Shown here: positions 8,809 to 19,249 of the stretch, piece after piece
Layout of the letters: the number at the start of each line of letters is the position of its first letter
Position numbering within the stretch: position 1 is the stretch's first letter
Origin: Alphaproteobacteria bacterium
Lineage (GTDB): Bacteria > Pseudomonadota > Alphaproteobacteria > SHWA01
Assembly (NCBI GenBank): GCA_009693995.1
Contig: SHWA01000008.1
Coordinates: forward strand, 1 to 48,117
DNA: 48,117 bases
Reading direction: 5' to 3'
Translations under genes and position numbers: made by a program
Notes under the pieces: generated by a model
Database searches by the model: none
Seen by the model: only the letters and a program-made list of their open reading frames with translations
Told to the model about the DNA's origin: nothing

Positions 8809-9573
8809 ATGGCCGGGAAGATCGTCACCGCCTGCATGATCGTGATCGGCAACGAGATCCTGTCGGGGCGAACCAAAGATGCCAACCTGGCATACATCGC
8901 CGGGCAACTGACCACCCTCGGCGTCCGCCTCTTGGAGGCGCGCGTGATCCCCGACGTGGAGGCGGTGGTCGTCGCCACCGTGAACGAGTGCCGCAGGAAC
9001 TTCGATTACGTGTTCACCTCCGGCGGCATCGGCCCGACCCACGACGACATCACGGCCGAATGCATCGCCAAGGCGTTCGGGCGCAAGCTGGTCCGCGACC
9101 CGCGGGCGCTCGCCATCATGATTCCCTACTACCAGGCCAACAACCGCGAGCTGAACGAGGCGCGGCTCAAGATGGCGGACTTGCCGGAAGGCTCGGAGCT
9201 GATCCTGAACCCGGTCAGTTCCGCCCCCGGCTTCCGGGTCGAGAATGTCTACGTGATGGCCGGGGTACCCTCGATCTTCCGCGCCATGTTCGACAGCATC
9301 CGGCACGAACTCGCCGGCGGCGATCCCGTGCACTCGATCACCATCGCCGCCTATGTGCCGGAGGGCACCATCGCCGGGCCGCTCAAAGCCCTCGCCGAGC
9401 AGAACGCCGCCCTCGACATCGGCAGTTACCCCTTCAACCGGGCGGGGCGGATCGGGGCGTCTCTGGTGCTGCGCGGCACCGACGTGGCCCGCCTCGAGGC
9501 GACCGCCGCGGAACTGCGCGCCATCATCCGCTCCTTCGGCGTCGAGCCGGAGGAGGAGGGGAGCACGGTCTAG
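8809..9573 (+). CDS. competence/damage-inducible protein A-like molybdopterin-binding protein
   Basis: ACMIVIGNEILSGRTKDANLAYIAGQLTTLGVRLLEARVIPDVEAVV...DYVFTSGGIGPTHDDITAECIAKAFG...VMAGVPSIFRAM. Confidence 0.92.
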   Translation: MAGKIVTACMIVIGNEILSGRTKDANLAYIAGQLTTLGVRLLEARVIPDVEAVVVATVNECRRNFDYVFTSGGIGPTHDDITAECIAKAFGRKLVRDPRALAIMIPYYQANNRELNEARLKMADLPEGSELILNPVSSAPGFRVENVYVMAGVPSIFRAMFDSIRHELAGGDPVHSITIAAYVPEGTIAGPLKALAEQNAALDIGSYPFNRAGRIGASLVLRGTDVARLEATAAELRAIIRSFGVEPEEEGSTV

Positions 9574-9614
9574 CAGGCTGCTGAAAAACTCGCAGGTAGG
9601 GCGCACCTAATTTT

Positions 9615-9669
9615 GGGGACACAATACTTATTTCAACGCTTCACTGTTTGAATTAAGTATTTTGTCCCC
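9615..9669. repeat. REP/RAYT-like palindrome, copy 1
   Basis: GGGGACACAATACTTATTTCAA (9615-9636) and TTGAATTAAGTATTTTGTCCCC (9648-9669): 22-nt inverted repeat with 2 mismatches. Confidence 0.8.
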
Positions 9670-9678
9670 GAATCCCCC

Positions 9679-10812
9679 CTACCCCGTCATCCCTTGCGCA
9701 TAACGCGCGAGGTGATGATCGGTGTCGCCGAAGAGGGTGTCGATCATGGTGAGCCGCTTGAAGTAGTGGCCGACGATCAGCTCATCGGTCATGCCCATGC
9801 CGCCGTGGAGTTGCACCGCTTCCTGGCCGACGAGGCGCCCCGAGCGCCCCACCTGGACTTTGGCGGCGGCGGCGGCTTGGGCGCGCTCGGGCGCGGGCGC
9901 GCCCATCTTGCAGGCGGCCATGTAGGCCATCGCCCGGCTCAGTTCGCAGGCGACGTACATGTCGACGGCGCGGTGTTGGAGCGCCTGGAACTCGCCGATG
10001 GCGCGGCCGAACTGCTTGCGCGTCTTGATGTGGGCGAGGGTCGCCTCGTTGAGTGCCGCCATGATCCCGACCGCCTCGGCAGAGAGTGCGGTGAGGCCGT
10101 GGTCCACGACCGATTCGAGCAGCGCCAGGCCTCCATCGACCGTGCCGAGGACCGCGTCCGCGCCGACCGAGACGCCGGCTAGCGTCACCTCCGCCGCGCG
10201 CTGACCGTCCAGGGTGGCATAGGCGCGGCGGCTGATGCCCGCCGCCGTCGCCGGCACCAGGAAGAGGGTGATGCCGGAGGTATCGCGCAACGCCCCCCCG
10301 GTGCGGGCCGCCACGACCAATTGGTCGGCGCTCGCGCCGTGCAGCACCACCGCCTTGCTTCCGTCCAGCCGATAGCCGGCCCCCTCGCGCTGCGCCGTGG
10401 TCTCGACGTGCGCCAGGTTGTAGCGCCCGCCCGCTTCAGCGCTCGCCAGGGCGAGGAACAGCCGCCCCTCCGCCAGCGCCGGCAGAAGCTCCGCCTGCTG
10501 TGCCGCGCTCCCGCCTTGTGCCACCGCCTGACCGCCGAGCACCACGGAGGCCAGGTAGGGCTCGACCATCAGGCCGCGGCCCATCGCCTCCATCACCACG
10601 GCGACTTCCACAGGCCCGGCAATACCGCCATGGGCTTCGGGCAGGCCGAGGGCGAGCCAGCCGAGTTCGGCGTAGGTCGCCCAAAGCCGGCGGTCGAAGC
10701 CGTCGGCGCTCGCGACTCTCTCGCGGCGGCGCGCGAGCGTCCCTTCCTCCCGCATCAGGCGCAGCGCGCTTTCCTGGAGCAGGGTCTGGTCTTCGGTCAA
10801 AGTGAATTGCAC
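9679..10812 (-). CDS. acyl-CoA dehydrogenase
   Basis: MQFTLTEDQTLLQESALRLMREEG...FGRAIGEFQALQHRAVDMYV...VQLHGGMGMTDELIVGHYFKRLTMIDTLFGDTDHHL. Confidence 0.93.
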   Translation of the reverse strand: MQFTLTEDQTLLQESALRLMREEGTLARRRERVASADGFDRRLWATYAELGWLALGLPEAHGGIAGPVEVAVVMEAMGRGLMVEPYLASVVLGGQAVAQGGSAAQQAELLPALAEGRLFLALASAEAGGRYNLAHVETTAQREGAGYRLDGSKAVVLHGASADQLVVAARTGGALRDTSGITLFLVPATAAGISRRAYATLDGQRAAEVTLAGVSVGADAVLGTVDGGLALLESVVDHGLTALSAEAVGIMAALNEATLAHIKTRKQFGRAIGEFQALQHRAVDMYVACELSRAMAYMAACKMGAPAPERAQAAAAAKVQVGRSGRLVGQEAVQLHGGMGMTDELIVGHYFKRLTMIDTLFGDTDHHLARYAQGMTG

Positions 10813-10828
10813 GCGCGTTCCTTAGGCG

Positions 10829-12025
10829 TCAGAGGCCGAGGACGGCCTTGGCGATGATGTTGCGCTGGATCTCGTTGGAGCCGCCGTAGATCGTGGCGCG
10901 GCGGGTGAGGAAATAGGCGGCGGCGAGGGGCGCGGCATAGTCGGGGCCGATCGGCTCCTCGTTCCAGCCCGCGTGCATGGCTTCCGGCACGAAGGGCAGG
11001 CCGTACCAGCCGACCGCCTTCATCTGCAGCTCGGTCAAGGCCTGCTGGATCTCGGTGCCGCGCATCTTGAGGAACGAGGCCTCCGCCCCCGCCGGCCGCC
11101 CCGCCTTCTCCTCCGAAAGGATGCGCAAGACCGCGTGCTCGAGCGCCAGCAGCTCGATCTCCACTTCGGCGATCCGCGCGCGGAAGCGCGGATCGGCCAG
11201 GAGGGGCGCGCCATCCTTCTGCTCGCGCAGGGCGATCGATTTCAGGCGCGCGAGCTGCTGCTTGGAGAAGGCGACGCGGGCGATGCCAATGCGCTCGTGG
11301 CCCAGGAGGAACTTGGCGCAGGTCCAGCCCTGGTTCTCCTCGGCAATGCGGTTCCCGACCGGCACCAACACGTCATCGAGGAACACGTCGTTGATCTCGT
11401 GGCTGCCCTCCAGGGCGATGATCGGGCGCACCGTGATGCCGGGCGATTTCATGTCGATCAGCAGGAACGAGATACCCTCCTGCTTCTTGGCCGCGGGATC
11501 GGTGCGCACCAGGCAGAACATCCAGTCGGCGTAGTGGGCGAAGGTGGTCCAGGTCTTCTGCCCGGTCACCACATAGTGATCGCCCTGGCGCACCGCGCGT
11601 GTCTGCAGCGCGGCCAGGTCCGAGCCGGCGCCGGGCTCGGAGTATCCCTGGCACCACCAGACGTCGCTGCCGACAATGGCGGGCAGGTGGCGCGCCTTCT
11701 GTTCGGGAGTGCCGAACTCCATGATCACCGGTCCGACCATGCGGATGCCGAAGGGGGCGAGGCGAGGCGCGCCGCCCATCTCCATCTCCTCCTCGAACAG
11801 GAAGCGCTGGATCGGATCCCACCCGGGGCCGCCGTGTTCCGTTGGCCAGTTGAAGGGAAACCAGCCGCGACGGTGCAGTATCTGCTGCCAGCCGACATAG
11901 TCCGCCTTCTCCAGCGTCAGCCCGCCCAGCACCTTGCGCCGGGTCGCGGCGGGGAGGTGCTCGCGGACGAAGGCGCGCAGCTCCGCCTGGAAGGCGCGTT
12001 CCGCGTCGCTCAGGTCCAGGTCCAT
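10829..12025 (-). CDS. acyl-CoA dehydrogenase
   Basis: WWCQGYSEPGAGSDLAALQTRAVRQGDHYVVTGQKTWTTFAHYADWMFCLVRTDP...YGGSNEIQRNIIAKAVLGL. Confidence 0.95.
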   Translation of the reverse strand: MDLDLSDAERAFQAELRAFVREHLPAATRRKVLGGLTLEKADYVGWQQILHRRGWFPFNWPTEHGGPGWDPIQRFLFEEEMEMGGAPRLAPFGIRMVGPVIMEFGTPEQKARHLPAIVGSDVWWCQGYSEPGAGSDLAALQTRAVRQGDHYVVTGQKTWTTFAHYADWMFCLVRTDPAAKKQEGISFLLIDMKSPGITVRPIIALEGSHEINDVFLDDVLVPVGNRIAEENQGWTCAKFLLGHERIGIARVAFSKQQLARLKSIALREQKDGAPLLADPRFRARIAEVEIELLALEHAVLRILSEEKAGRPAGAEASFLKMRGTEIQQALTELQMKAVGWYGLPFVPEAMHAGWNEEPIGPDYAAPLAAAYFLTRRATIYGGSNEIQRNIIAKAVLGL

Positions 12026-12160
12026 GGGCGGTCCTCCGGCCGGGTCGGCGGGCGCATGCTACCCGAGCGCGCGCGAGGCGCCAACAGAAGGGCCCGCGCT
12101 TGACAACGCGCGCCCGCCCGGCCACCGATGGCGCGAACGGTGCGCGCGCGGAGGCGCCCC

Positions 12161-13168
12161 ATGCTGGTCGATGCCACCCTCGATGCGCCCCTTGCCCGCA
12201 TCCCCGAGATCGTGCCGCGCCTGGAGGCGATCGGCTTCGACGGGGTGCGCACCACCGAGACCCGGCACGATCCGTTCCTGCCGCTGCTCTTGGCCGCCGA
12301 GCATTCCCGGCGCCTCACCCTCACCACCTCGATCGCGGTCGCCTTCGCCCGCTCGCCGATGACGGTTGCGCAAACCGCCCATGATCTGAACGCCCTGGCG
12401 CGGGGCCGCTTCATCCTCGGCCTGGGATCGCAGGTGAAGGGGCACGTGATTCGGCGCTTTTCTATGCCGTTCGACCACCCGGCGGCGCGCATGGCGGAAT
12501 TCGTACAGGCGCTGCGCGCCATCTGGGCCGCGTGGTACCAGGGCAAGGCCCTCGACTTCCGGGGCGCGTTCTACACCCACACCCTGATGACCCCGGCCTT
12601 CCAGCCCGAGGACACCACCTTCGGCGCGCCCAAGGTGGCGGTCGCCGCCGTCGGCCCGCTGATGACCGAGGTCGCGGGGCGCGTGGCGGATGGCGCCATC
12701 GCCCACCCCTTCACCACCGCGCGGTACCTGGGCGAAGTGACGGTGCCGATCATCGCCAAGGCGCTCGCCGCCAGGGGCCGCGCCCGCGCCGACTTCGAAC
12801 TCGCCTACCCGCCCTTCATCGCCTCGGGCGCGACCGAGGAGGCGCTGGCCGAGGCGGTCGGCAAGGCACGCCAGAACGTCGCCTTCTATGCCTCGACCCC
12901 GGCCTACCGGGGCGTCCTGGCGCTGCACGGCTGGGAGGCAGCGCAGGACGAGCTGAACAAGCTCGCGCGCGCCGGGCGCTGGGACCAGATGGCGGGGCTG
13001 ATCGACGATGGCATGCTGAACGCCTTTGCGGTCGTGGCCGAGCCGGACCGGGTCGCCGGCACCTTGCGGGCGCGCTATGGCGGGCTGGTCGATCGCATCG
13101 TTTGCGGGTTCGATTTCCTGGACGATCCGGCGCGGCCACGCGCCGTAGCCGAGCTCAAGGCGCGGTAA
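12161..13168 (+). CDS. LLM-class (luciferase-like) F420-dependent oxidoreductase
   Basis: MLVDATLDAPLARIPEIVPRLEAIGFDGVRTTETRHDPFLPLLLAAEHSRRLTLTTSIAVAFARSPMTVAQTAHDLNALARGRFILGLGSQVKGH. Confidence 0.92.
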   Translation: MLVDATLDAPLARIPEIVPRLEAIGFDGVRTTETRHDPFLPLLLAAEHSRRLTLTTSIAVAFARSPMTVAQTAHDLNALARGRFILGLGSQVKGHVIRRFSMPFDHPAARMAEFVQALRAIWAAWYQGKALDFRGAFYTHTLMTPAFQPEDTTFGAPKVAVAAVGPLMTEVAGRVADGAIAHPFTTARYLGEVTVPIIAKALAARGRARADFELAYPPFIASGATEEALAEAVGKARQNVAFYASTPAYRGVLALHGWEAAQDELNKLARAGRWDQMAGLIDDGMLNAFAVVAEPDRVAGTLRARYGGLVDRIVCGFDFLDDPARPRAVAELKAR

Positions 13169-13200
13169 CATCGCCGGCACCGCCACGCGCGAGGGACGAC

Positions 13201-13923
13201 GTGATCGAGCTCTACGGCTTTTCCTATTCCGGGTCCGCCTATCGGGTGCGGATCGCGCTTCTGCTCAAGGGCCTGCCCTATCGCAGTCACTCGGTGCACC
13301 TGCTGCGGGACGGTGGCGAGCAAAACCTGCCCGATTACCGCCGTCTCAATCCCCTCGGTGCGGTGCCGACCCTGGTCCATGGCGACCTGGTGCTGACCCA
13401 GTCGGCGGCGATCGTCGAGTATCTGGAGGAGCGCTATCCGACGCCGCCCCTGCTCCCCTCCGAGCCTGGCGCGCGCGCGCGGGTGCGGGCCCTGGCCCAG
13501 ACCTTCGGCGTCGACGTGCACCCCCTCATCACCATCCGCGTGCTCAAGCACCTGGCCGCCGAGCACGGCGCGGCGCCGGCGCGGCAGATGGACTGGAGCC
13601 GGTACTGGATCGCCGCCGGCATGGGTGCCTTCGAGGCCCTGCTCGACCATCCCGCGACCGGCACCTTCTGCCACGGTGAGGCGCCGGGGCTGGCCGACAT
13701 CTACCTGGTCCCCCAGGTGATCGCCGCGGAACGCCACGGCATCGACTTCGCCGCACTGCCCCGAATCGCCCGCATCAACCGCGCCTGCCTGGGCCTGGCC
13801 GCCTTCCGCGACGCGGCCCCGGCGGTCCAGACGGACGCGGTGCCGCCGGAGCGGATCGCCGAGCACCTGGCGATCCCCTGGGACTCGCCGCCGCCCCCTG
13901 ACAGGGCCTTGCCGAGCCGTTAG
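13201..13923 (+). CDS. maiA: glutathione S-transferase family protein, maleylacetoacetate isomerase-like (GTG start)
   Basis: IELYGFSYSGSAYRVRIALLLKGLPYRSHSVHLLRDGGEQNLPDYRRLNPLGAVPTLVHGDLVLTQSAAIVEYLEERYPTPPLLP...PGLADIYLVPQVIAA. Confidence 0.9.
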   Translation: MIELYGFSYSGSAYRVRIALLLKGLPYRSHSVHLLRDGGEQNLPDYRRLNPLGAVPTLVHGDLVLTQSAAIVEYLEERYPTPPLLPSEPGARARVRALAQTFGVDVHPLITIRVLKHLAAEHGAAPARQMDWSRYWIAAGMGAFEALLDHPATGTFCHGEAPGLADIYLVPQVIAAERHGIDFAALPRIARINRACLGLAAFRDAAPAVQTDAVPPERIAEHLAIPWDSPPPPDRALPSR

Positions 13924-13960
13924 ATTCGCCGGCAACCAACGACTGCGGGAGAGGCCCTGA

Positions 13961-14821
13961 ATGTCAGCGCGCGTGTTTCCCTGCTTCGATGCGCCGACCA
14001 ACACCGTCACCTACGTCGTCGCCGAGCCGGCGGGGCTGGCGGCGGCGATCATCGACTCGGTGCTCGACTTCGACCCGGCCTCGGGGCGGACGGCGCGGGT
14101 GGCGGCGGACAAGGTCCTGGCCGTGGTCGCCCAGCACCGGCTCCGGGTGGAGTGGATTCTGGAAACCCATGTCCACGCCGATCACTTGAGCGCCGCGCCC
14201 TATCTGAAAGAGAAGCTCGGCGCCAAGGTCGGCATCGGTGAGCGCATCACCGAGGTGCAGGCGGCCTTCAAGCGCATCTTCAACGCCGAGCCCGAGTTCG
14301 CGACCGACGGCTCGCAGTTCGACCGCCTGTTCGAGGACGGCGCGACTGTCCGCTTGGGCGCCCTCGAGGGGCGGGTGCTGCACACGCCGGGCCACACGCC
14401 GGCCTGTGTCACCTACGTCTTCGGCAATGCCGCCTTCGTCGGCGATTCCATCTTCATGCCGGACTTCGGCTCGGCGCGCTGCGACTTCCCCGCCGGCGAT
14501 GCCCGCACCCTCTACCGCTCGATCCGCCGCATCCTCGACCTGCCGCCCGCGACCCGCATCTTCGTCTGCCACGACTACGGCACCGAGGAGCGCCCCGTCG
14601 CCTGGGAGACGACGGTTGCGGCCGAGCGGCAGGGCAACATCCACGTCAAGGAGGGCGCCACCGAGGACGCCTTCGTCGCCATGCGCAACCAGCGCGACAG
14701 GACCCTCGCCATGCCGCGCCTGCTGCTGCCCTCGGTGCAGATCAACATGCGCGCCGGGCACCCGCCGCCCGCCGATGCCAACGGCATGCGCTACCTCAAG
14801 CTGCCCCTCGACGCCTTCTGA
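13961..14821 (+). CDS. MBL-fold metallo-hydrolase (ETHE1/persulfide dioxygenase-like)
   Basis: ETHVHADHLSAAPYLKEKLGAKVGIG...VLHTPGHTPACVTYVFGNAAFVGDSIFMPDFGSARCDFPAGDARTLYRSIRRI...VCHDYG. Confidence 0.93.
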   Translation: MSARVFPCFDAPTNTVTYVVAEPAGLAAAIIDSVLDFDPASGRTARVAADKVLAVVAQHRLRVEWILETHVHADHLSAAPYLKEKLGAKVGIGERITEVQAAFKRIFNAEPEFATDGSQFDRLFEDGATVRLGALEGRVLHTPGHTPACVTYVFGNAAFVGDSIFMPDFGSARCDFPAGDARTLYRSIRRILDLPPATRIFVCHDYGTEERPVAWETTVAAERQGNIHVKEGATEDAFVAMRNQRDRTLAMPRLLLPSVQINMRAGHPPPADANGMRYLKLPLDAF

Positions 14822-14843
14822 GCCGGAGCGCGCGGCCGCCCCT

Positions 14844-15824
14844 CTACAGGCCCGTCGTGACCACCACCTTGCCTGTCGCCTTGCGCTCGGCGAGGAGCTG
14901 GAACGCCTTGACCGTCTGGTCGAGGGGGAGAGTGTGGGAGATGTGGGGCTTCAGCTTGCCCGCCGTGTGCCAGGCAAGGAGGGTCTCGAAGCTCGCCCGC
15001 ACCACCTTCGGGTTGCGCTTGCGGTAGGCGCCCCAGTAGAGGCCGATGGCGGAGGCGTTCTTGACCAGGAGCAGCCCGGCCGGCGCCTCGGGGATGCGCC
15101 CCGCGGCGAAGCCGACGATCACGAGCCGCCCCTCCCAGGCGATCGAGCGCAGACTCACGTCGAACATGTCGCCGCCGACCATGTCGAGCACCACGTCGAC
15201 CCCTGCGCCCTTGGTGATCTCGCGCAGGCGGTCGCGCACATTGTCCTTGGCGTAGTCGATGCAATGGTCGGCGCCGTGGGCCTTGGCCACGGCCAGCTTG
15301 TCGGCGCCGCCGGCGGTGGCGATCACGGTCGCGCCCATGAGTTTGCCGATCTCGACCCCGGCCAGGCCAACGCCGCCGGCGGCGCCGTGCACCAGGAGCG
15401 TCTCGCCCGCCTTGAGCCCGGCGCGGCGGTCGAGGCCGAGATGGGCGGTGCCATAGGCGACGCCGAAGCCGGCGGCGGTCGCGAAGTCCATGCCGTCCGG
15501 AATCGGGAACACGTCGCTGGCGGCGGCCACGGCTGCTTCGGCGAAACCGCCCACGTCCAGGATCGCCATAACGCGCTGGCCAACCCTCAGACCCTCGACC
15601 CCGGCGCCGAGCTTCTGGATGGTGCCGCCGATCTCCATGCCCGGTGTGAAGGGCCGGGGCGGCTTCTCCTGGTACTTGCCCTGCACCAGCAGAAGATCGG
15701 CGAAGTTGAGGCCGGTCGCGGCAACCCGGATCAGCACCTGGCCGGCACCTGGCTCAGGATTTGGCACGTACTCGACAGTCAGCGCCTCTATGGGCGCGAA
15801 CTCCTTGCAAACAACCGCTCTCAC
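14844..15824 (-). CDS. NADPH:quinone oxidoreductase family (zinc-independent MDR) protein
   Basis: MRAVVCKEFAPIEALTVEYVPNPEPGAGQVLIRVAATGLNFADLLLVQGKYQEKPPRPFTPGMEIGGTI...LLVHGAAGGVGLAGVEIGKLMGATVIATAG. Confidence 0.95.
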   Translation of the reverse strand: MRAVVCKEFAPIEALTVEYVPNPEPGAGQVLIRVAATGLNFADLLLVQGKYQEKPPRPFTPGMEIGGTIQKLGAGVEGLRVGQRVMAILDVGGFAEAAVAAASDVFPIPDGMDFATAAGFGVAYGTAHLGLDRRAGLKAGETLLVHGAAGGVGLAGVEIGKLMGATVIATAGGADKLAVAKAHGADHCIDYAKDNVRDRLREITKGAGVDVVLDMVGGDMFDVSLRSIAWEGRLVIVGFAAGRIPEAPAGLLLVKNASAIGLYWGAYRKRNPKVVRASFETLLAWHTAGKLKPHISHTLPLDQTVKAFQLLAERKATGKVVVTTGL

Positions 15825-15844
15825 GGACCCTGTTCCCTTCCTGT

Positions 15845-16792
15845 CTAGGCGATGCGGATCTGGCCGACGGTGACGCCGGCGCGGGTGGTGACGGGCGGCG
15901 CCAGGTGCGGAGCCAGCGCCGCCGCGTCACCGTCGTCGAACGCCTCCAAATAGCGCAGGACGGCGAGGATCGCCACCCCGCTCGCGCGCCCCGCCCCATC
16001 CTCGGCCTTGACCGCGATCCCGAGGGCGCGGGCGGGGAGCGCGGCGGCGAACACCCCTTCGGCCCCGCCCTTGATCAGGATGTCGGGGCGGCGCGCCATC
16101 ACCGCGGTCTCGAGGCGCCCGGTGCCGGCCACCAGGTGGGGATGGCGGGTCATGGCGTCGAGCATGCGCTTGGCGGCGGCGGCGCGCGCCGGCGCGAGCC
16201 CCCCCGGGTGGCCCAGGCGCGCGAAGGCGGTCGCCAGCGCACCCAGCGGCAGGGCGAAGGTCGGTACCCCGCAACCGTCGTTCGCCACCGCCGCCTCGTG
16301 GGTGCCGGCCATCTCGCGCAACGTCTCCCGCACCGCCACCTGCACCGGATGGTCGAGGCGAAAATAGGTCTCGACGGGCGCGCCGAGATGCCGGGCGAGG
16401 GTGATGAAGCCGGTGTGCTTGCCCGAGCAGTTGTCGGCGAGGCGCGCAGTGTCGTCGGTGCCGCAGCAGAGGCAGGCGGGCGCCACGCCGAGGCGGGTCA
16501 GCCAGGCGCCAACGGCGGCCACGTGCCCATCTTCGCCACTGTGGGAAGCGGCGGCGAGGGCGAGTTCGGCGGCGCTGACGGCGAAGGCGTCGGCCGCACC
16601 GCTCTCGATCAGGGGCAGCGCCTGGATCGGCTTCACCGCCGAACGCGGAAAGACGCGCAAGGCCGCGTCGCCCCAGCGCGCGACCAGGGTGCCGGAGGGA
16701 TCGACCACGGCCGCGTGCACCCGGTGCGCGCTCTCGACCATGGGGCCGCGCGTGACCTCGACGACGAGGGGGTCGGTGCCGGGGAGGCGCAT
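15845..16792 (-). CDS. asparaginase (L-asparaginase II family)
   Basis: MRLPGTDPLVVEVTRGPMVESAHRVHAAVVDPSGTLVARWGDAALRVFPRSAVKPIQALPLIESGAAD...DNCSGKHTGFITLARHLG. Confidence 0.92.
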   Translation of the reverse strand: MRLPGTDPLVVEVTRGPMVESAHRVHAAVVDPSGTLVARWGDAALRVFPRSAVKPIQALPLIESGAADAFAVSAAELALAAASHSGEDGHVAAVGAWLTRLGVAPACLCCGTDDTARLADNCSGKHTGFITLARHLGAPVETYFRLDHPVQVAVRETLREMAGTHEAAVANDGCGVPTFALPLGALATAFARLGHPGGLAPARAAAAKRMLDAMTRHPHLVAGTGRLETAVMARRPDILIKGGAEGVFAAALPARALGIAVKAEDGAGRASGVAILAVLRYLEAFDDGDAAALAPHLAPPVTTRAGVTVGQIRIA

Positions 16793-16855
16793 GGTCAGGG
16801 GTGCGCCCCGCATGCGCGGCTTGTGCCGGACCGGCGATGCGGGCAGGGTTCGGTC

Positions 16856-17392
16856 ATGCGCGGTTATTTCGGCATCGGCGTCGAGGGCATCAGCAAGCCG
16901 GTCAACCTGGGTACGCTGATCCGCACCGCCCACGCCTTCGGTGCCAGCTTCGTGTTCACGGTCGGCGCGGATCTCACGTGGCGCGCCGTCACGGATACGG
17001 CGGAGACACCGCAGCAGGTTCCCTTCTACCGGTTCCAGGACGCGGCGTCGATGGTGCTGCCGAAGGAGTGCGCGCTGATCGGGGTCGAGATCGCGGACCA
17101 GGCCGTGGACCTTCCCTCCTTCCGCCACCCGCGCGCGGCGGCCTATGTGCTGGGCAGCGAGCGCGACGGCCTCACCCCGACCATGCGCGCCGCGTGCGCC
17201 TATCTGGTTCGAATCCCGACCCGCTTCAGCGTCAACCTCGGCGTCGCGGCCGCGATCGTCCTCTACGATCGGCTGCTCACCCTCGGGCAGTTCGGGGCGC
17301 GCCCGCTCACGCCGGGCGGCCCGCCGGCGCCGCTGCCGCCACACATTTACGGCGCGCCCAGGATTCGCGCGCGCCGCCGCGGCGGCGCCTGA
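16856..17392 (+). CDS. TrmH/SpoU-family RNA methyltransferase
   Basis: GYFGIGVEGISKPVNLGTLIRTAHAFGASFVFTVG...YVLGSERDGLTPTMRAACAYLVRIPTRFSVNLGVAAAIVLYDRLL (knotted SPOUT motifs). Confidence 0.9.
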   Translation: MRGYFGIGVEGISKPVNLGTLIRTAHAFGASFVFTVGADLTWRAVTDTAETPQQVPFYRFQDAASMVLPKECALIGVEIADQAVDLPSFRHPRAAAYVLGSERDGLTPTMRAACAYLVRIPTRFSVNLGVAAAIVLYDRLLTLGQFGARPLTPGGPPAPLPPHIYGAPRIRARRRGGA

Positions 17393-17450
17393 GACGGCGC
17401 GGTTGGTGGAGGCTGGAATTGCCGCGCGTCGGTCGCTATGCTCCCGCGCC

Positions 17451-18065
17451 ATGATGGACGTGCGATGGCGCGTTGAGGCGCTGGCCGCGATTCTCGGCGG
17501 CATGGTGCTATACGTTTCCTCCGCCGCCGCGGAGGTCGAGCCACAGCGCATCGGCGCCTACCGGGACTGGGAGACCTTCGCCTATGTCGATGGCAGCGAG
17601 AAGGTCTGCTACTCGGCGTCCCGCCCGGTGAAGGCCGAGGGCAACTACACCAAGCGCGGCGATATCCATCTGGTGGTGGCACGGCGCGTGGGCGGCGACG
17701 AGATCAGCGTCTATCCCGGCTACGTCTACAAGAAGGACAGCGAGGTCCAGATCGCGATCGGGCCTGAGAAGTTCCAGCTCTTCACCCACGAGGGCAGCGC
17801 CTGGACCAAGAACCCGGACCACGACAAGCTGCTGCTCACCGCCATGCGCAAGGCCGGCGACATGGTGGTGGTCGGCACCTCGTCGCGCGGCACGGTGACC
17901 ACCGACACCTTCTCGCTGCGGGGCCTCACCCAGGCGCTAGAGGAGGCGGAGCGGGCGTGCCCCGCCGCGAAGCCGAAGGCGAGCCCGCCGCCGGCGCGCC
18001 AGGCCCAGCCCGAGAAGGCCCCGGCGCAACCGGCGCAGAAGGCTCCGGCGCAGAAGGCACGCTGA
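17451..18065 (+). CDS. invasion-associated locus B (IalB) family protein with repetitive Pro/Ala/Lys/Gln-rich tail
   Basis: Signal peptide, then [47 protein letters not shown]...[22 protein letters not shown]. Confidence 0.82.
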   Translation: MMDVRWRVEALAAILGGMVLYVSSAAAEVEPQRIGAYRDWETFAYVDGSEKVCYSASRPVKAEGNYTKRGDIHLVVARRVGGDEISVYPGYVYKKDSEVQIAIGPEKFQLFTHEGSAWTKNPDHDKLLLTAMRKAGDMVVVGTSSRGTVTTDTFSLRGLTQALEEAERACPAAKPKASPPPARQAQPEKAPAQPAQKAPAQKAR

Positions 18066-18111
18066 GCGGCGCTTCCTTGCCGCGCGCCCCTGCGCTCGCT
18101 ATCTATCGCTG

Positions 18112-19242
18112 ATGGCAACCCTGCCCTCCACCGAGCCGATCGCCCTCACCGAGCCGGCGCGCCCGTCCCTGATCGGGCTCAGTCGCGACGAGCTGGTGGC
18201 GGAGATGGCGGCGTTCGCGCCGGCGGCCGACCGCCCCAAGTTGCGCGCGCGCCAGCTCTGGCATTGGATCTATGCCCAGGGCGCGACTGATTTCTCAGCC
18301 ATGACCACGCTTTCGCGCACCTTGCGCGAGGCGCTGGCGCAGGCCTACGACCTGGCGCGGCCCGAGGTCGCCCGCCACCAGGTCTCGACCGACGGCACCC
18401 AGAAATGGCTGCTCCGCTTCGCCGACGGCAACGAGGCGGAGTCGGTGCACATCCCGGAATCCGATCGCGGCGCGCTTTGCGTCTCCTCCCAGGTCGGCTG
18501 CACCCTCACCTGCCGCTTCTGCCACACGGGTACGCAACGGTGGGTGCGCAACCTGACCACGCCCGAGATGGTCGCCCAGGTGATGATCGCGCGCGATAGC
18601 CTGGGCGAATGGCCGACGCCCGCAGACCGGCGGCTGCTCTCCAACATCGTGATGATGGGCATGGGCGAGCCGCTCTACAATTTCGACAACGTCGCCAAGG
18701 CGCTTCATATCGCCATGGACAAGGAGGGGCTCGGCCTCTCCAAGCGGCGCATCACGCTCTCCACCGCCGGCGTGGTGCCCATGATCCCCCGCGTCGGACG
18801 CGAGCTCGGCGTCAGGCTCGCCATCTCGCTCCATGCGGTGACCGACGAACTGCGCGACCGCATCGTGCCGCTGAACCGCAAGTACCCGATTGCCGAGCTG
18901 ATGCAGGCCTGCCGCGATTATCCCGGTCTCTCGAACGCCAAACGCATCACCTTCGAATACGTGATGCTGAAAGGTGTGAACGACAGACTGACCGACGCCA
19001 AGGCCCTGGTCGGGCTGCTCGCCGGCATTCCGGCCAAGGTCAACCTGATCCCGTTCAATCCGTGGCCGGGGGCGCCGTTCGAATGCTCGTCGGCCGCCGT
19101 CATCACCGCCTTCGCCGATCACCTGAGCGCGGCGAATTTGAGCGCGCCGGTGCGCACCCCGCGCGGGCGCGACATCCTGGCGGCTTGCGGTCAACTGCGC
19201 TCGATGAGCGAGCGGGTGCGCAAGGCGGCGAGCGGCGGCTGA
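18112..19242 (+). CDS. rlmN: 23S rRNA (adenine2503-C2)/tRNA methyltransferase RlmN
   Basis: Radical SAM motif [67 protein letters not shown]. Confidence 0.98.
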   Translation: MATLPSTEPIALTEPARPSLIGLSRDELVAEMAAFAPAADRPKLRARQLWHWIYAQGATDFSAMTTLSRTLREALAQAYDLARPEVARHQVSTDGTQKWLLRFADGNEAESVHIPESDRGALCVSSQVGCTLTCRFCHTGTQRWVRNLTTPEMVAQVMIARDSLGEWPTPADRRLLSNIVMMGMGEPLYNFDNVAKALHIAMDKEGLGLSKRRITLSTAGVVPMIPRVGRELGVRLAISLHAVTDELRDRIVPLNRKYPIAELMQACRDYPGLSNAKRITFEYVMLKGVNDRLTDAKALVGLLAGIPAKVNLIPFNPWPGAPFECSSAAVITAFADHLSAANLSAPVRTPRGRDILAACGQLRSMSERVRKAASGG

Positions 19243-19249
19243 TTCCGGC

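Noticed and set aside
9574-9600. GCAGGCTGCTGAAAAACTC as an IS terminal remnant
   Set aside because: Too short and with no partner end or transposase nearby.
17205-17222. GGTTCGAATCCCGACC, tRNA T-arm-like string
   Set aside because: Lies inside the TrmH-family CDS (YLVRIPTRF) with no cloverleaf around it.
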